Below, one piece after another: positions 35,850 through 45,210 of a stretch of DNA of 64,000 nt. The notes under the pieces were generated by a model. It had not been told where the DNA came from. It saw nothing but the letters and a program-made list of their open reading frames with translations, and made no database searches. How positions within the stretch are numbered: the first letter of the stretch is position 1; every line of letters starts with the position of its first letter. The position numbers and the translations under genes are program-made. Origin of the DNA: Clostridium sp. (GTDB taxonomy: Bacteria; Bacillota; Clostridia; Clostridiales; Clostridiaceae); NCBI GenBank assembly GCA_015058405.1, contig SVCL01000033.1, forward strand, positions 23,888 to 87,887. Direction: 5' to 3'.

Positions 35850-35857
35850 TAAAATTA

Positions 35858-36547
35858 ATGGCACTATATGCTATATCAGACTTACATTTAGCATTCAATG
35901 ATGATAAGCCTATGGATATCTTTGGTGAAAAGTGGAGTAGGCATGATGAAAAAATTAAAAATAATTGGACTAAGAAGATTAAAGAAGATGATATTATATT
36001 AATAGCTGGGGATATTTCTTGGGCTATGAGAGCTGAAGATAGTATGTTAGATTTACAATGGATAGATAATTTACCAGGTAAGAAAATAATATCAAAAGGA
36101 AATCATGATTATTGGTGGGGAAGTATAACAAAGTTAAATTCAAAATTTGAAAATACAAAATTTCTTCAAAATAATTTTTATGAATATGGTGAATATGCTA
36201 TCTGTGGAACTAGAGGATGGATATGTCCTGGAACTGATAGATTTACTGAAAAAGATAAAAAGATATATTTAAGAGAATTAATAAGGTTAAAATTATCATT
36301 AGATTCTGCTAAAAAAGCAGGATTTAATAAGTACATTGTAATGCTACATTATCCTCCAACTAATGAAAAGTTTGAGGAGTCAGGTTTTATAGAAATATTT
36401 AAGGAATATAACGTAGAAAAAGTTATATATGGACATTTACATGGACCTTCCTTAAGTAGAGTTTTAAATGGAATGAGAGATGGAATCGAATATATTATGA
36501 CATCAGCAGATTTTATAGACTTTGATCCAAGGCTTATTATGCAATAA
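35858..36547 (+). CDS. metallophosphoesterase (COG1768-like)
   Basis: 229 aa from the ATG at 35858, six bases after AAAGGTGAT. All calcineurin-like metal motifs are present: YAISDLHLAF (DxH), AGDISWAM (GD), SKGNHDYWW (GNHD), MLHYPPTN (H) and VIYGHLHG (GHxH). Soluble. This subgroup has no firmly assigned substrate; a phosphodiesterase or phosphomonoesterase is expected. The start lies eight bases after the FlhB-like gene's stop codon. Confidence 0.85.
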   Translation: MALYAISDLHLAFNDDKPMDIFGEKWSRHDEKIKNNWTKKIKEDDIILIAGDISWAMRAEDSMLDLQWIDNLPGKKIISKGNHDYWWGSITKLNSKFENTKFLQNNFYEYGEYAICGTRGWICPGTDRFTEKDKKIYLRELIRLKLSLDSAKKAGFNKYIVMLHYPPTNEKFEESGFIEIFKEYNVEKVIYGHLHGPSLSRVLNGMRDGIEYIMTSADFIDFDPRLIMQ

Positions 36548-36590
36548 GATATTGGGAATAATACTCAATGTTTTATTTTTACTAATTTTA

Positions 36591-36645
36591 AATAGGATAT
36601 ATCAAAATATCTTTAATGATAAAGTATTTTGATATATCCTATTCT
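36591..36645 (+). terminator. bidirectional terminator
   Basis: AATAGGATATATCAAAATAT-CTT pairs with AAAGTATTTTGATATATCCTATT (36621-36643) with one mismatch; serves the phosphoesterase transcript and the convergent chemotaxis gene. Confidence 0.85.
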
Positions 36646-36646
36646 T

Positions 36647-37657
36647 TTAATCAGTTATTTTGTTTATTATTGAGTTTAAAGTTGAATTGAATTGATTTAT
36701 ATTATTTGATTGCATTTCCATAGTTGCAGCAATTTCTTCTGCTAAAGCAGTATGTTCTTGAGAAATAGAATTTGCTAGTTCTACTGAATTAAGCATATGT
36801 TCTTTTTGAGCTGAGGCAGTTGCTATATTTTCTATACATGTATTAATTTCTAGACTAGCAGAATCTATTGAATTTTTAATATTATTAAAACTATTTTTTG
36901 TTTCAGTTAATGTATTTTCTTGAGTTGTTAAAGCCTCACTACCTTTGGTCATAGCAGAAGATGCTTTTAGGATATCGGATTTAATTTCATCAAGTATTGA
37001 AGTTATACTTTCTACAGCAAGTTTTGAGCTTTCAGCAAGTTTTCTAACTTCTCCTGCAACAACTGAAAATCCCTTTCCGGCTTCTCCAGCTCTTGCAGCT
37101 TCAATAGCTGCATTTAGTGATAAAAGATTAGTTTGAGCAGCAATACTACTAATTGAGTCTGTAATAGTATTAACAGATTCTAACTTTGTAACTAGTTCTC
37201 TTACAGTATCATTAGAAGAAGTGAAAGCATCTTTTAGTGATACTAAGGAAGAATCAAGTTCATCGATTCTGCTAATACCATCATTGGACAGTGATTCAGT
37301 ATTAAATATTGTATCTTGAACATTACCTACGTTTATAGATAAGTTTTCCATATTGGAATTAAAATCATGAAGAATTCTTGTGGCAGTGTCCATCTCTTGA
37401 CTTTGTTTGATTGAGGCAGAACTAAAAGAACTTATTGAATTAGTTATTTCGTTTATTGAATGTGAAATATTATTACTTGTGCTTTTTAGTGAATTAATTT
37501 CATTTGATATTTCATTAGAAATTATCCCTGAATTTTTTTTGTTTTGAGAATTTGTCTCTTTTATTGAGGTAATCTCATTTTTTTCAACATTAACTTTAGT
37601 AACTTCATCTTCTTGTGATGATTTTTTACGACTTGTTCCCCTGGTGAATAAACCCAT
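36647..37657 (-). CDS. soluble methyl-accepting chemotaxis protein
   Basis: 336 aa with no membrane helix and no recognisable sensor domain: a basic/polar N-terminus of ~45 residues is followed directly by the coiled-coil MCP signalling domain (PF00015). The CheA/CheW-binding hairpin tip is intact: [20 protein letters not shown] then [20 protein letters not shown]. Candidate methylation helices flank it. It may form cytoplasmic arrays or respond through a partner. No other chemotaxis gene is nearby. Monocistronic, with A/G-rich ribosome site AGGAGGT. Confidence 0.9.
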   Translation of the reverse strand: MGLFTRGTSRKKSSQEDEVTKVNVEKNEITSIKETNSQNKKNSGIISNEISNEINSLKSTSNNISHSINEITNSISSFSSASIKQSQEMDTATRILHDFNSNMENLSINVGNVQDTIFNTESLSNDGISRIDELDSSLVSLKDAFTSSNDTVRELVTKLESVNTITDSISSIAAQTNLLSLNAAIEAARAGEAGKGFSVVAGEVRKLAESSKLAVESITSILDEIKSDILKASSAMTKGSEALTTQENTLTETKNSFNNIKNSIDSASLEINTCIENIATASAQKEHMLNSVELANSISQEHTALAEEIAATMEMQSNNINQFNSTLNSIINKITD

Positions 37658-37825
37658 AATAGAAGACCTCCTATCTATTTGTTACAATAATTATAACATA
37701 TACAATATATTTCTATAAATAGAAAAAATAAATTTGTACCAATAAGTTACTTTTGTTAGTAATAAATTAAGTTATTTTTATTAATAATAAATATTTTAAT
37801 ATTTATTATTATAGAACACATATAA

Positions 37826-37854
37826 TTTAAATAAGGATGACTTTTTGATATAAT
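37826..37854 (+). promoter_or_regulatory. promoter of small alarmone synthetase
   Basis: TTTAAA, 17 bases, then TGATATAAT (extended -10, 37846-37854); 33 bases before the chosen ATG. Confidence 0.6.
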
Positions 37855-37887
37855 GATACTATAAGCAGAATGTTAAGGGTGATTGTA

Positions 37888-38682
37888 ATGGCAAATATTA
37901 ATTGGAAAAGCTTTCTTATGCCTTATGAACAAGCTGTTGAGGAACTGAAGGTAAAACTAAAAAGCATAAGAAAAGAATTTAGAAGGAGAAATGAGTATTC
38001 TCCTGTAGAATTTGTTACTGGAAGAGTAAAAGAAGTATCAAGCATATTAGAAAAAGCAAATAAATTTGGGATACCTATTAATAGGGTTGGATATGAGCTT
38101 GAAGATATAGCAGGTATAAGAATAATGTGTCAATTTGTTGATGATATTGACACGGTTGTAGAAATATTAAGAGGCAGAAAGGATATGCAAATTCTTTATG
38201 AGAAAGATTATGTAAGAGGGGTTAAACCTAGTGGATATAGAAGTTATCATATGATAATAAAATATCCAGTAAATATGGCAACTGGACCTGTTGAAATTTT
38301 AGCTGAATTTCAAATTAGAACTTTAGCAATGAATTTTTGGGCAACTATTGAACATTCATTAAATTATAAATACAAACAACAAATTCCTAGTGAGTTAAAG
38401 GAAAAGTTAAAAAGTGCAGCAGATGCAGCGTTTAAATTAGATGAAGAAATGTTAGAAATTAAAGATGAAATAAAGGATGCACAAAAATTATTTGAAGTTA
38501 AGTCAGACATAATTTCTACAATTATGAGCAAAATACTTACGTTAAGAGCATTAGGTAGATTTGGAGAAGCTAGTAGATATGAAAAGTCATTAAACAAGTT
38601 AATTGAAGAAGGGGAAGTATGGGAGCTTAATAATTTATTGTTTGCTATAAAGAAGGAGATTGAAAAGTTTAAGGAAAACTAA
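37888..38682 (+). CDS. small alarmone (p)ppGpp synthetase, RelQ/YjbM type
   Basis: 264 aa from the ATG at 37888 (AAGGGTGAT four to five bases upstream; an ATG at 37870 precedes that site). RelA/SpoT synthetase domain (PF04607): RRRNEYSPVEFVTGRVK, YELEDIAGIRIMCQFVDDI, the substrate loop VKPSGYRSYHMIIKYPV and EFQIRTLAMNFWATIEHSLNYKY. No hydrolase, TGS or ACT domains, so it is a stand-alone synthetase. The C-terminal ~70 residues are helical and longer than in B. subtilis RelQ. Transfers pyrophosphate from ATP to GTP/GDP during stress. Followed by an unknown membrane protein gene in the same direction. Confidence 0.88.
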   Translation: MANINWKSFLMPYEQAVEELKVKLKSIRKEFRRRNEYSPVEFVTGRVKEVSSILEKANKFGIPINRVGYELEDIAGIRIMCQFVDDIDTVVEILRGRKDMQILYEKDYVRGVKPSGYRSYHMIIKYPVNMATGPVEILAEFQIRTLAMNFWATIEHSLNYKYKQQIPSELKEKLKSAADAAFKLDEEMLEIKDEIKDAQKLFEVKSDIISTIMSKILTLRALGRFGEASRYEKSLNKLIEEGEVWELNNLLFAIKKEIEKFKEN

Positions 38683-38718
38683 AAATATATTTTTATGGTA
38701 TAGATTAGGAGACAAAAT

Positions 38719-39372
38719 ATGAAGCAAAAAATAAGAAGGCATAAAAACTTGTTTATAATAGTAGGAACTATATTTGCTATAAGCATAGTGTTAAATATTG
38801 CCATGGTAATAAAGGTTCATAAGTATAAATATAAGGTAGGAACTGAATCGTACAATTATATAGAAAAAATAAAGACTTTAAATAAAGGTAGTTTAGATAT
38901 AATAAGTTCTGCAATTGATATTGGATCTATAGAAAATATGGAAATATTGAAACTTTATGAAAATTATAGTGATATATCGGATAATAATATTAATTTGTGG
39001 AATGAGTACTTATATTATCAGGATGATAAACATTTAATTACACATAAAAAGCAGGTAAATACAGATGAATCTATTTTGAATAATGTTGATGAAAAGATTG
39101 CATTATTTTTTACTAGTATATTAGAAGAAGAAATGAAAACTCAAAATTATAAGTTGGTATTAAATGGTGAGTTATTAGAAGAATTTATTGAAATACAAAA
39201 TTTATGTAAAGAAATAGAGCAGTATTATAATGATTTTTGTGAGGAAAGATTAAATGGTGCTGTTCAAGAAGAAAAAAAAGACAAAATTATATCTAAATAT
39301 TATTGGATTGATATGTTAGAAGGAATAAATGATATTAATAAGAAATATGTAGATGTTGAATTTAAACTTTAA
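38719..39372 (+). CDS. hypothetical membrane-anchored protein
   Basis: 217 aa. One N-terminal membrane helix (FIIVGTIFAISIVLNIAMVI, about 12-31) after a basic start, then a helical, acidic extracytoplasmic portion with no family that I recognise. Ribosome site TAGGAGA eight bases before the ATG. 36 bases after the alarmone synthetase gene, so probably cotranscribed, but a functional link is not evident. Confidence 0.65.
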   Translation: MKQKIRRHKNLFIIVGTIFAISIVLNIAMVIKVHKYKYKVGTESYNYIEKIKTLNKGSLDIISSAIDIGSIENMEILKLYENYSDISDNNINLWNEYLYYQDDKHLITHKKQVNTDESILNNVDEKIALFFTSILEEEMKTQNYKLVLNGELLEEFIEIQNLCKEIEQYYNDFCEERLNGAVQEEKKDKIISKYYWIDMLEGINDINKKYVDVEFKL

Positions 39373-39376
39373 AAAT

Positions 39377-39425
39377 AGGATGTAGTAAAGTTAGTTATGA
39401 AAAAACTTTACTACATCCTTTATAT
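39377..39425 (+). terminator. bidirectional terminator
   Basis: AGGATGTAGTAAAGTT (39377-39392) pairs exactly with 39404-39419, with A and T runs on both sides; separates the hypothetical gene from the convergent HesB-like gene. Confidence 0.85.
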
Positions 39426-39432
39426 TTTAATT

Positions 39433-39762
39433 CTAGTGACATCCACCACCGCAGCTACCACATCCACCTTCTGGAGCAATAACTGGTTTTAGAGAAAGTC
39501 CTCTACCTTCGTTTTCTTCTGTAGAAAGGATTATAAATCCACCAAATTCATTTATTAATGATTTTTCCATTATGAAAGTAATATCATTAACGACTTCAGT
39601 TACATCTGTGTCAGTTGGCTCACTAATAGAAATGTTGAATGCTGGACCGCTACAAGCATATCCTGCTAAGTTGATTCTTATATTATATCCTTCAACTTTA
39701 TTTTCATCTAGGAATTCTTTGAATTCTTTGTAAGCTTCTTCACTTATTGTTACGTTTTTCAT
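39433..39762 (-). CDS. HesB-like protein with C-terminal CGSCGGGCH
   Basis: 109 aa from the ATG at 39762 (AGGTGAAATC upstream; a start 23 codons earlier is not supported). A-type carrier/HesB fold: ISEEAYKEFKEFLDENKVEGYNIRINLAGYACSGPAFNISISE. The family Cys positions differ from IscA: one in YACSGP and three in the glycine-rich tail CGSCGGGCH. This matches the HesB-like (seleno)protein group (TIGR01911), in which one tail Cys can be selenocysteine; here all are Cys and no in-frame TGA is needed. Possible Fe-S or metal/redox role. Confidence 0.82.
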   Translation of the reverse strand: MKNVTISEEAYKEFKEFLDENKVEGYNIRINLAGYACSGPAFNISISEPTDTDVTEVVNDITFIMEKSLINEFGGFIILSTEENEGRGLSLKPVIAPEGGCGSCGGGCH

Positions 39763-39921
39763 TGATTTCACCTGCTTTTTATTAATTTTTAATTGTTGAG
39801 TACAGTATAACATAATAGTTATCAATTTCAAGAAGTTTTTATAAAGGGTGTTCAGAATAGAGAGTTATGGTTATAATAAATAAGTAAAATATAAAAGAAA
39901 ATTAAATAAGGGGACAAGAAG

Positions 39922-40683
39922 ATGAGACCGTATGATAGCAATTTTATTAAAGAAAAGCTTGAAGAATATAATAATAAAATAAATGAAATTAAAATAAATG
40001 ATTATGAAATTAAAAAGAAAGTATGTAGTTTAAAAAGTGATATAGGATATCTTTATGAAAAAGATAATAAGATAGAAGAAAAAAGTATAGAACTTAGTAA
40101 AGGCAATGACTCTTATATGATATTGAATAGTAGAGAGATTCAAGGCAGTTATGAATTTATTAAATACGCAAGAGGTAAAGTAGGGGTTGTAGGTTTAGGT
40201 CTTGGATATACAGTTGAAGAAATTGCTAAAAAAGAAGATGTTACAGAAGTTGTTGTTTATGAAATAAGTTCTGAAATTATAGAGATGTATAAAAGTAACT
40301 TTGAAAAAAATAAAAAGATAAGAATAGTTCAAGGTGATGCATATAAAGCTAAAAGTGAGCAATTTGATTTTTTCCTTGTAGATATATATGAATATAAATT
40401 AAGCAAAAAGGTTGTAGAAGATTATAAGCTTTTTAATAAGTTACATAAGATAGAGGAATATTCATTTTGGGGAGTAGAGCACTTTTTATTAAGTTGTAGA
40501 TATGAAGAAATTGTTTGGGTATTTATTCCTGAACTTTGGATGGATATGACTAAGGATTTATCAAGAATATTAGGTGATTCTGGATATATTGAATACTATA
40601 AAAAGTTAGATGATAAGGTAGTAAGCGATATATTAAAAGAATTTAAAGTCATTTTAAATGAAGGAGAAGAAGATTATCTTTAA
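39922..40683 (+). CDS. SAM-dependent methyltransferase-like protein
   Basis: 253 aa. The middle holds a Rossmann-fold nucleotide-binding stretch, GKVGVVGLGLGYTVEEIAKK, then an acidic strand end VVVYEISSEIIEMYKSN, then IVQGDAYKAKSEQFDFFLVDIYEY, an order seen in spermidine-synthase/class I methyltransferases. The DxY-like end of the last motif may bind the adenine or substrate. N-terminal ~85 residues are helical and unassigned. Substrate unknown. Followed by a bidirectional hairpin shared with leuS. Confidence 0.65.
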   Translation: MRPYDSNFIKEKLEEYNNKINEIKINDYEIKKKVCSLKSDIGYLYEKDNKIEEKSIELSKGNDSYMILNSREIQGSYEFIKYARGKVGVVGLGLGYTVEEIAKKEDVTEVVVYEISSEIIEMYKSNFEKNKKIRIVQGDAYKAKSEQFDFFLVDIYEYKLSKKVVEDYKLFNKLHKIEEYSFWGVEHFLLSCRYEEIVWVFIPELWMDMTKDLSRILGDSGYIEYYKKLDDKVVSDILKEFKVILNEGEEDYL

Positions 40684-40690
40684 ATATAAA

Positions 40691-40736
40691 AAGGAGCATA
40701 TAAGCAGTGATTAATATTACTACTTATATGCTTTTA
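40691..40736 (-). terminator. bidirectional terminator between methyltransferase-like gene and leuS
   Basis: AGCATATAAGCAGT (40695-40708) pairs with ACTACTTATATGCT (40719-40732) with one mismatch; flanked by AAAAAGG and TTTTATT. Confidence 0.75.
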
Positions 40737-40746
40737 TTAAAATAAA

Positions 40747-43194
40747 TTATTTAACAACTATGTTAACAAGTCTTCCTTTTATAACAATTACTTTAATAAT
40801 GTTTTTACCTTCTGTATTAGCTTTAATAGTTTCGTCTTCTAAAGCAGCAGCTTTAATACCTTCTTCGTCTAAGTTTGAAGCTACGTTAATTCTATTCTTA
40901 ATTTTTCCGTTAACTTGAATAGCTATTTCAACTTCATCTTTAACTAAAGCAGATGGATCGAATTCTGGCCATTTTTCATTAAATACAGAAGTATTATATC
41001 CTAGAAGGCTCCATTCTTCTTCTGAGAAGTGAGGTGCAAATGGTGCTAATAATTTTACAAAATCAGTACATACATCTTTTAAGAAATCTAAGTTCTTAAC
41101 TTCTAATTGAAGATATTTAGATAGAGCATTAACGAATTCCATCATTCTAGCAATAGCAGTATTGAATTGCATTTTATCTCCATCGTCAGTAACACCTTTA
41201 ATAGCAGTATGTCTCCAGAAGTTTAATTCCTTTTCGTCTTTGTCTATAGTAGTTTTACCATTTCCATTTTTTATTGCTTCTTTAGCAGTTTCAAGAGTTC
41301 TTTCTATTCTTTCTACGAATCTAGCAACAGATTTAACTCCATCATCGCTCCAAGCTCCACCTTCTGTATAAGCAAAACCAAACATTAAGTACATTCTAAA
41401 TACATCAGAACCATATTTGCTTACATAATCATCAGGAGAAATAGTATTTCCTTTTGATTTACTCATTTTTAATCCATCAGGTCCTAAGATAAGTCCTTGG
41501 TGAGTTAATGATTTAAATGGTTCATCAAATGTTAAGTAACCCATATCTCTTAATGCTTTAGTTATAAATCTAGCGTAAAGAAGGTGCATACAAGCATGTT
41601 CAGGACCACCAACATATTTATCAACTGGAAGCATCTTGTTTATTATTTCTGGATCAAATGGTTTTTCAGAATTCTTGTTATCAGGATATCTTAAATAATA
41701 CCATGAAGAACATACAAAAGTATCTAATGTGTCACATTCTCTCTTAGCAGGACCACCACAGTGAGGACATGTAGTATTTAAGAATTCTTCACTCTTAGCA
41801 AGTGGTGATTTACCATCTGGAGCAAATTCAACGTTATATGGTAATTCAACTGGAAGATCTTTTTCTGGTACAGGAACTATTCCACATTTATCACAATATA
41901 TAACTGGAATTGGAGCTCCCCAGTATCTTTGTCTAGATACTAACCAGTCTCTTAATCTATAATTAACTTTTTGAGATCCAAGGTCATTTTCTGCTAGTTT
42001 TTCAACTATCTTAACCTTTGCTTCAGCAGTAGTTAAACCATCAAATTCACCAGAGTTTACTAAAATACCGTGTTCACAGTAAGGAAGTTCAACTTCTTCA
42101 CCTTTCTTGTTAGTTATAACTCTTTCTATTGGTAAGTTAAACTTAGTAGCAAAAGCGAAATCTCTTTCATCATGTGCAGGAACTGCCATAACGCATCCAG
42201 TACCATATGTTGCAAGTACATAGTCAGAAATCCATATAGGAACTACCTTTCCGTTAATTGGATTTATAGCGTAAGACCCAGTAAATACTCCTGTTTTTTC
42301 TTTAGAATTAGATTGTCTTTCTATATCAGATTGTTTAGCAGCAGCTTCTTTATAAGCCTCTACAGCAGCTTTATTTTCTTCTGTAGTTAAACTATCTACT
42401 AATTTGTTTTCTGGAGCTAAAACTACATAAGTAACACCGTTTAGAGTATCAACTCTTGTAGTAAATACATTAAAGCTTAAATCAGAATCCTTAACTTTAA
42501 AAGTAACTTCTGCACCAGTAGATCTACCAATCCAGTGTTTTTGCATAGCAACTGTTTTTTCTGGCCAATCTAAGTCATCTAATTTATCTAATAATTCATC
42601 TGCATATTCAGTTATTTTGAAGAACCATTGAGTAAGTTCTTTTTTAGTAACTTCGCTTCCACATCTTTCACATTCACCATCAACAACTTGTTCGTTAGCT
42701 AAAACTGTGTTACAAGAAGGACACCAGTTAACAGGTGCTTTCTTTCTATAAGCTAATCCTTTTTTATATAATTGTAAGAATACCCATTGAGTCCATTTAT
42801 AGTAATCAGGATCACAAGTAATAACTTCATTTTCCCAGTTAAACATAGCTCCCATAGCTTTTAATTGTTTTTCCATAGTTTCTATATTTTTATAAGTAGA
42901 ATCTTTAGGATGTATTCCTGTCTTTATTGCAAAGTTTTCAGCTGGTAAACCAAATGCATCAAATCCCATTGGTTGGAATACATTGTATCCTTGCATTCTT
43001 TTTAATCTTGCCCATGAATCTACTGGTCCATAGTTAAACCAGTGACCAGCGTGAAGTTGGCTTCCTGATGGATAAGAGAACATTTCAAGTGTATAAAGTT
43101 TCTTATCTAAGTTTGATGGATCAAACTTATAAGTTTCGTTCTTTTCCCAAATTTCTTGCCACTTCTTATCAATATTAGTTCCGTAGTTTCCCAT
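40747..43194 (-). CDS. leuS: leucyl-tRNA synthetase
   Basis: 815 aa class Ia synthetase charging tRNA-Leu. HIGH motif as [20 protein letters not shown]; zinc-type Cys pairs in [15 protein letters not shown] and CERCG, and again CDKCG and CPHCGG; CP1 editing domain with [20 protein letters not shown] (T-rich and D-containing editing motifs); KMSKS as [17 protein letters not shown]-terminal anticodon-binding and small domain ending [16 protein letters not shown]. Normal length. Controlled by the T-box just upstream. Ribosome site AAGGAGGAA. Confidence 0.97.
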   Translation of the reverse strand: MGNYGTNIDKKWQEIWEKNETYKFDPSNLDKKLYTLEMFSYPSGSQLHAGHWFNYGPVDSWARLKRMQGYNVFQPMGFDAFGLPAENFAIKTGIHPKDSTYKNIETMEKQLKAMGAMFNWENEVITCDPDYYKWTQWVFLQLYKKGLAYRKKAPVNWCPSCNTVLANEQVVDGECERCGSEVTKKELTQWFFKITEYADELLDKLDDLDWPEKTVAMQKHWIGRSTGAEVTFKVKDSDLSFNVFTTRVDTLNGVTYVVLAPENKLVDSLTTEENKAAVEAYKEAAAKQSDIERQSNSKEKTGVFTGSYAINPINGKVVPIWISDYVLATYGTGCVMAVPAHDERDFAFATKFNLPIERVITNKKGEEVELPYCEHGILVNSGEFDGLTTAEAKVKIVEKLAENDLGSQKVNYRLRDWLVSRQRYWGAPIPVIYCDKCGIVPVPEKDLPVELPYNVEFAPDGKSPLAKSEEFLNTTCPHCGGPAKRECDTLDTFVCSSWYYLRYPDNKNSEKPFDPEIINKMLPVDKYVGGPEHACMHLLYARFITKALRDMGYLTFDEPFKSLTHQGLILGPDGLKMSKSKGNTISPDDYVSKYGSDVFRMYLMFGFAYTEGGAWSDDGVKSVARFVERIERTLETAKEAIKNGNGKTTIDKDEKELNFWRHTAIKGVTDDGDKMQFNTAIARMMEFVNALSKYLQLEVKNLDFLKDVCTDFVKLLAPFAPHFSEEEWSLLGYNTSVFNEKWPEFDPSALVKDEVEIAIQVNGKIKNRINVASNLDEEGIKAAALEDETIKANTEGKNIIKVIVIKGRLVNIVVK

Positions 43195-43227
43195 GATTTA
43201 TTCCTCCTTAAATTTATTGTAAATAAT

Positions 43228-43420
43228 AAAAAAACCTTTCATCTCTATTGTAAGAGACGAAAGGTATATTTCCGTGGTACCACTCTAATTAGGATATATA
43301 AATATCCTCACTCAAAACTATAACGGGTTATCCGTACTTGCTTCTAAACAAGTAAGCTCCTAGACAAGTTCCTATAATATCAACATTATCTTACAGCAAC
43401 CGATAACTCTCTAAAGATGA
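43228..43420 (-). promoter_or_regulatory. T-box riboswitch of leuS
   Basis: On the minus strand: stem I base AGAGAGTTATCGGTTGCTG, then GGAA-CTT-GTCTAGGAGC, in which CTT (plus-strand 43366-43368) stands at the specifier position and is a Leu codon; the T-box bulge sequence AGAGTGGTACCACGG (plus 43272-43286); and a terminator with ACCTTTCGTCTCTTA / AGATGAAAGGT and a T run (43228-43265). Uncharged tRNA-Leu pairing with the specifier and T-box bulge would favour the antiterminator and leuS expression. Confidence 0.93.
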
Positions 43421-43478
43421 AATTCTATAGTACTACTTCTATTCAACGCAAATTATATAATTATTAACAATATAAGTA

Positions 43479-43507
43479 ATTATATAAGTTAAAGTTAATA
43501 AAGTCAA
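43479..43507 (-). promoter_or_regulatory. sigma-A promoter of leuS
   Basis: On the minus strand TTGACT (plus 43502-43507), exactly 17 bases, TATAAT (plus 43479-43484), about 60 bases before the T-box stem I. Confidence 0.8.
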
Positions 43508-43524
43508 TATTATATTATGAATGC

Positions 43525-43556
43525 AAAAAAAAACGGCTAAAAATTAGCCGCTTTTT
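43525..43556 (-). terminator. terminator of the amino-acid permease gene
   Basis: On the minus strand AAAAAAG-CGGCTAA-TTTT-TAGCCG-TTTTTTTT: a G+C-rich 6-7 bp stem with a long T run, directly after the permease stop codon and just before the leuS promoter. Confidence 0.9.
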
Positions 43557-44881
43557 TAATTATTATCTTGAAGTTTTTTATAAACATAAAAAGGAACACC
43601 TATTAACATAAGGATGAATACCCACATAGCGCTTTCAGCACCTGAACCATAAATTATATATATTGAATATATAAATGCTAATATAGAAAAGAAACTATGT
43701 TTAATAAATCTTCCGAAAGTTAACTTTTTACCTTCCTTATATGTAAGAATTATTTCGGCACAAGCACTTAAAGCATATGCTGGAATAAATGATAAAGTTG
43801 CAAGGTTTATCATGAAATCAAAAGCTTCAGTTAAGTTTGAAACGTAATTAAGAATAAGTAGCAAGTTTGTGCATAAACTTGAAAATATAAGTGCTACTAC
43901 AGGTGTTTTGAATTTAGGATGAACTTTACTGAAGAACTTAGGAAATAACCCATCATCTCCTGCAGCATAAGCAACTCTAGCAGTAGTTAATATCCAACCA
44001 CTACAAGCACCAGAAGCAGAGATTACAATTCCAAGGGAAATAAAGTTACCTCCCCAAGAGGCACCAGTAATATTATTTATAATATCAGCTAAAGGTGCAT
44101 CTGAAACAGCAAGTTCAGCTTGAGATAAACCACCCATAGCAAGTACTGATAATATTATATAAAATATTGCAGCAAAAATAGTTCCAAGTATTGTACTTCT
44201 TTTTACATTAACTTCAGGATTTTTAATTTCACCTGCAGAAATTGCAGCACCTTCTAAGCCTATAAATGACCATAGAGTAACAGCTATAGCATTATGAAGT
44301 GAACCAAAACCTTGAACTTCATTAGAAGAATAAGTACTTAAGTATTCTGGATTAAATCCGTAAAGAGCTATTATTAAAAATATAAGCATTACTCCTAATT
44401 TTAAAGTAGTTGTAATGACACCAACAATACCAGCTTCTTTTACACCTCTATAGTTAATATAAGTTACTAGCCATAAGAAAGATGAAGAAACCAAAAATGC
44501 TATCAATCCATTTTCAGATAATATAGGAAAGAATGGAGTTAGGTATCTTATAATAGCAGTTATTATTGCAGCATTACCAATCCAAGAACCAATCCAAAAA
44601 GTCCATGCTATTGTAAAAGCAGTATATTCTCCAAAAGCCTTATTTACATATACTATAGGACCGCCAGTAGAAGGATATTTAGTACCTAAGTTAGCGAAAG
44701 TTAAAGCTATAAGTACTGATCCAATACCAGTAATAATCCAAGCAAGTATAGTAACTAATGGATTTGATACTTGAGCTAGACTTTGAGGTGCAGTAAAGAT
44801 ACCAGACCCCATCATGTTACCAACTACGATAGCAGTTGCAGATGCAAGACCAAGTTCACGTTTTAAATTATTATTATCCAT
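43556..44881 (-). CDS. APC-family amino acid permease/antiporter
   Basis: 441 aa with about twelve membrane helices (PF13520). First helix GLASATAIVVGNMMGSGIFTAPQSLA has the unwound GSGIF substrate-binding motif of AdiC/PotE-type antiporters; SFIGLEGAAISAGEIKNPEVNVKRST in helix 6 has the conserved GxE region. This subgroup exchanges basic amino acids or polyamines for their products, or imports neutral amino acids; I cannot choose. Monocistronic. Ribosome site AAGGAGAAA. Confidence 0.85.
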   Translation of the reverse strand: MDNNNLKRELGLASATAIVVGNMMGSGIFTAPQSLAQVSNPLVTILAWIITGIGSVLIALTFANLGTKYPSTGGPIVYVNKAFGEYTAFTIAWTFWIGSWIGNAAIITAIIRYLTPFFPILSENGLIAFLVSSSFLWLVTYINYRGVKEAGIVGVITTTLKLGVMLIFLIIALYGFNPEYLSTYSSNEVQGFGSLHNAIAVTLWSFIGLEGAAISAGEIKNPEVNVKRSTILGTIFAAIFYIILSVLAMGGLSQAELAVSDAPLADIINNITGASWGGNFISLGIVISASGACSGWILTTARVAYAAGDDGLFPKFFSKVHPKFKTPVVALIFSSLCTNLLLILNYVSNLTEAFDFMINLATLSFIPAYALSACAEIILTYKEGKKLTFGRFIKHSFFSILAFIYSIYIIYGSGAESAMWVFILMLIGVPFYVYKKLQDNN

Positions 44882-44917
44882 TTTTTTCTCCTTAGTTTGT
44901 GTTTAAAGTATAGTTTT

Positions 44918-44946
44918 ATTATAAATTAAATATAAAGATGATACAA
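44918..44946 (-). promoter_or_regulatory. sigma-A promoter of the permease gene
   Basis: Minus strand TTGTAT (plus 44941-44946), 17 bases, TATAAT (plus 44918-44923). Confidence 0.7.
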
Positions 44947-45063
44947 ATAAGTGAATAATAAAAAATAAAATGAAGAAAAGAGTCTTAAAATGATATTTGT
45001 TTTTTATAAAATTAGTATTAAATATGATAAGTTAGAAATTAAAAAATATTTTAAGGAAAATAC

Positions 45064-45092
45064 TTTACAACTAATAATAATTATTATATAAT
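45064..45092 (+). promoter_or_regulatory. sigma-A promoter of rubrerythrin gene
   Basis: TTTACA (45064-45069), 17 bases, TATAAT (45087-45092), inside a palindromic AT stretch (AATAATAATTATTATATAATAATA) that could be bound by a regulator such as PerR, though no clear PerR box is visible. The remainder of this 329-base intergenic region holds the divergent permease promoter and a 14-base direct repeat (TTTAGAAATAAAAA at 45144 and 45159) in the leader. Confidence 0.65.
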
Positions 45093-45210
45093 AATATATG
45101 TGGTTAAGAAAAACACAGAAAAAAATAAATTGTAAATAAGAACTTTAGAAATAAAAATTTTAGAAATAAAAACTCAGATAATATATTTGAATAAAGGGAG
45201 GATATAAAAT

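Noticed and set aside
45144..45172. Direct repeat TTTAGAAATAAAAA in the rubrerythrin leader
   Set aside because: Only two copies of a low-complexity A-rich unit; likely slippage rather than an operator.
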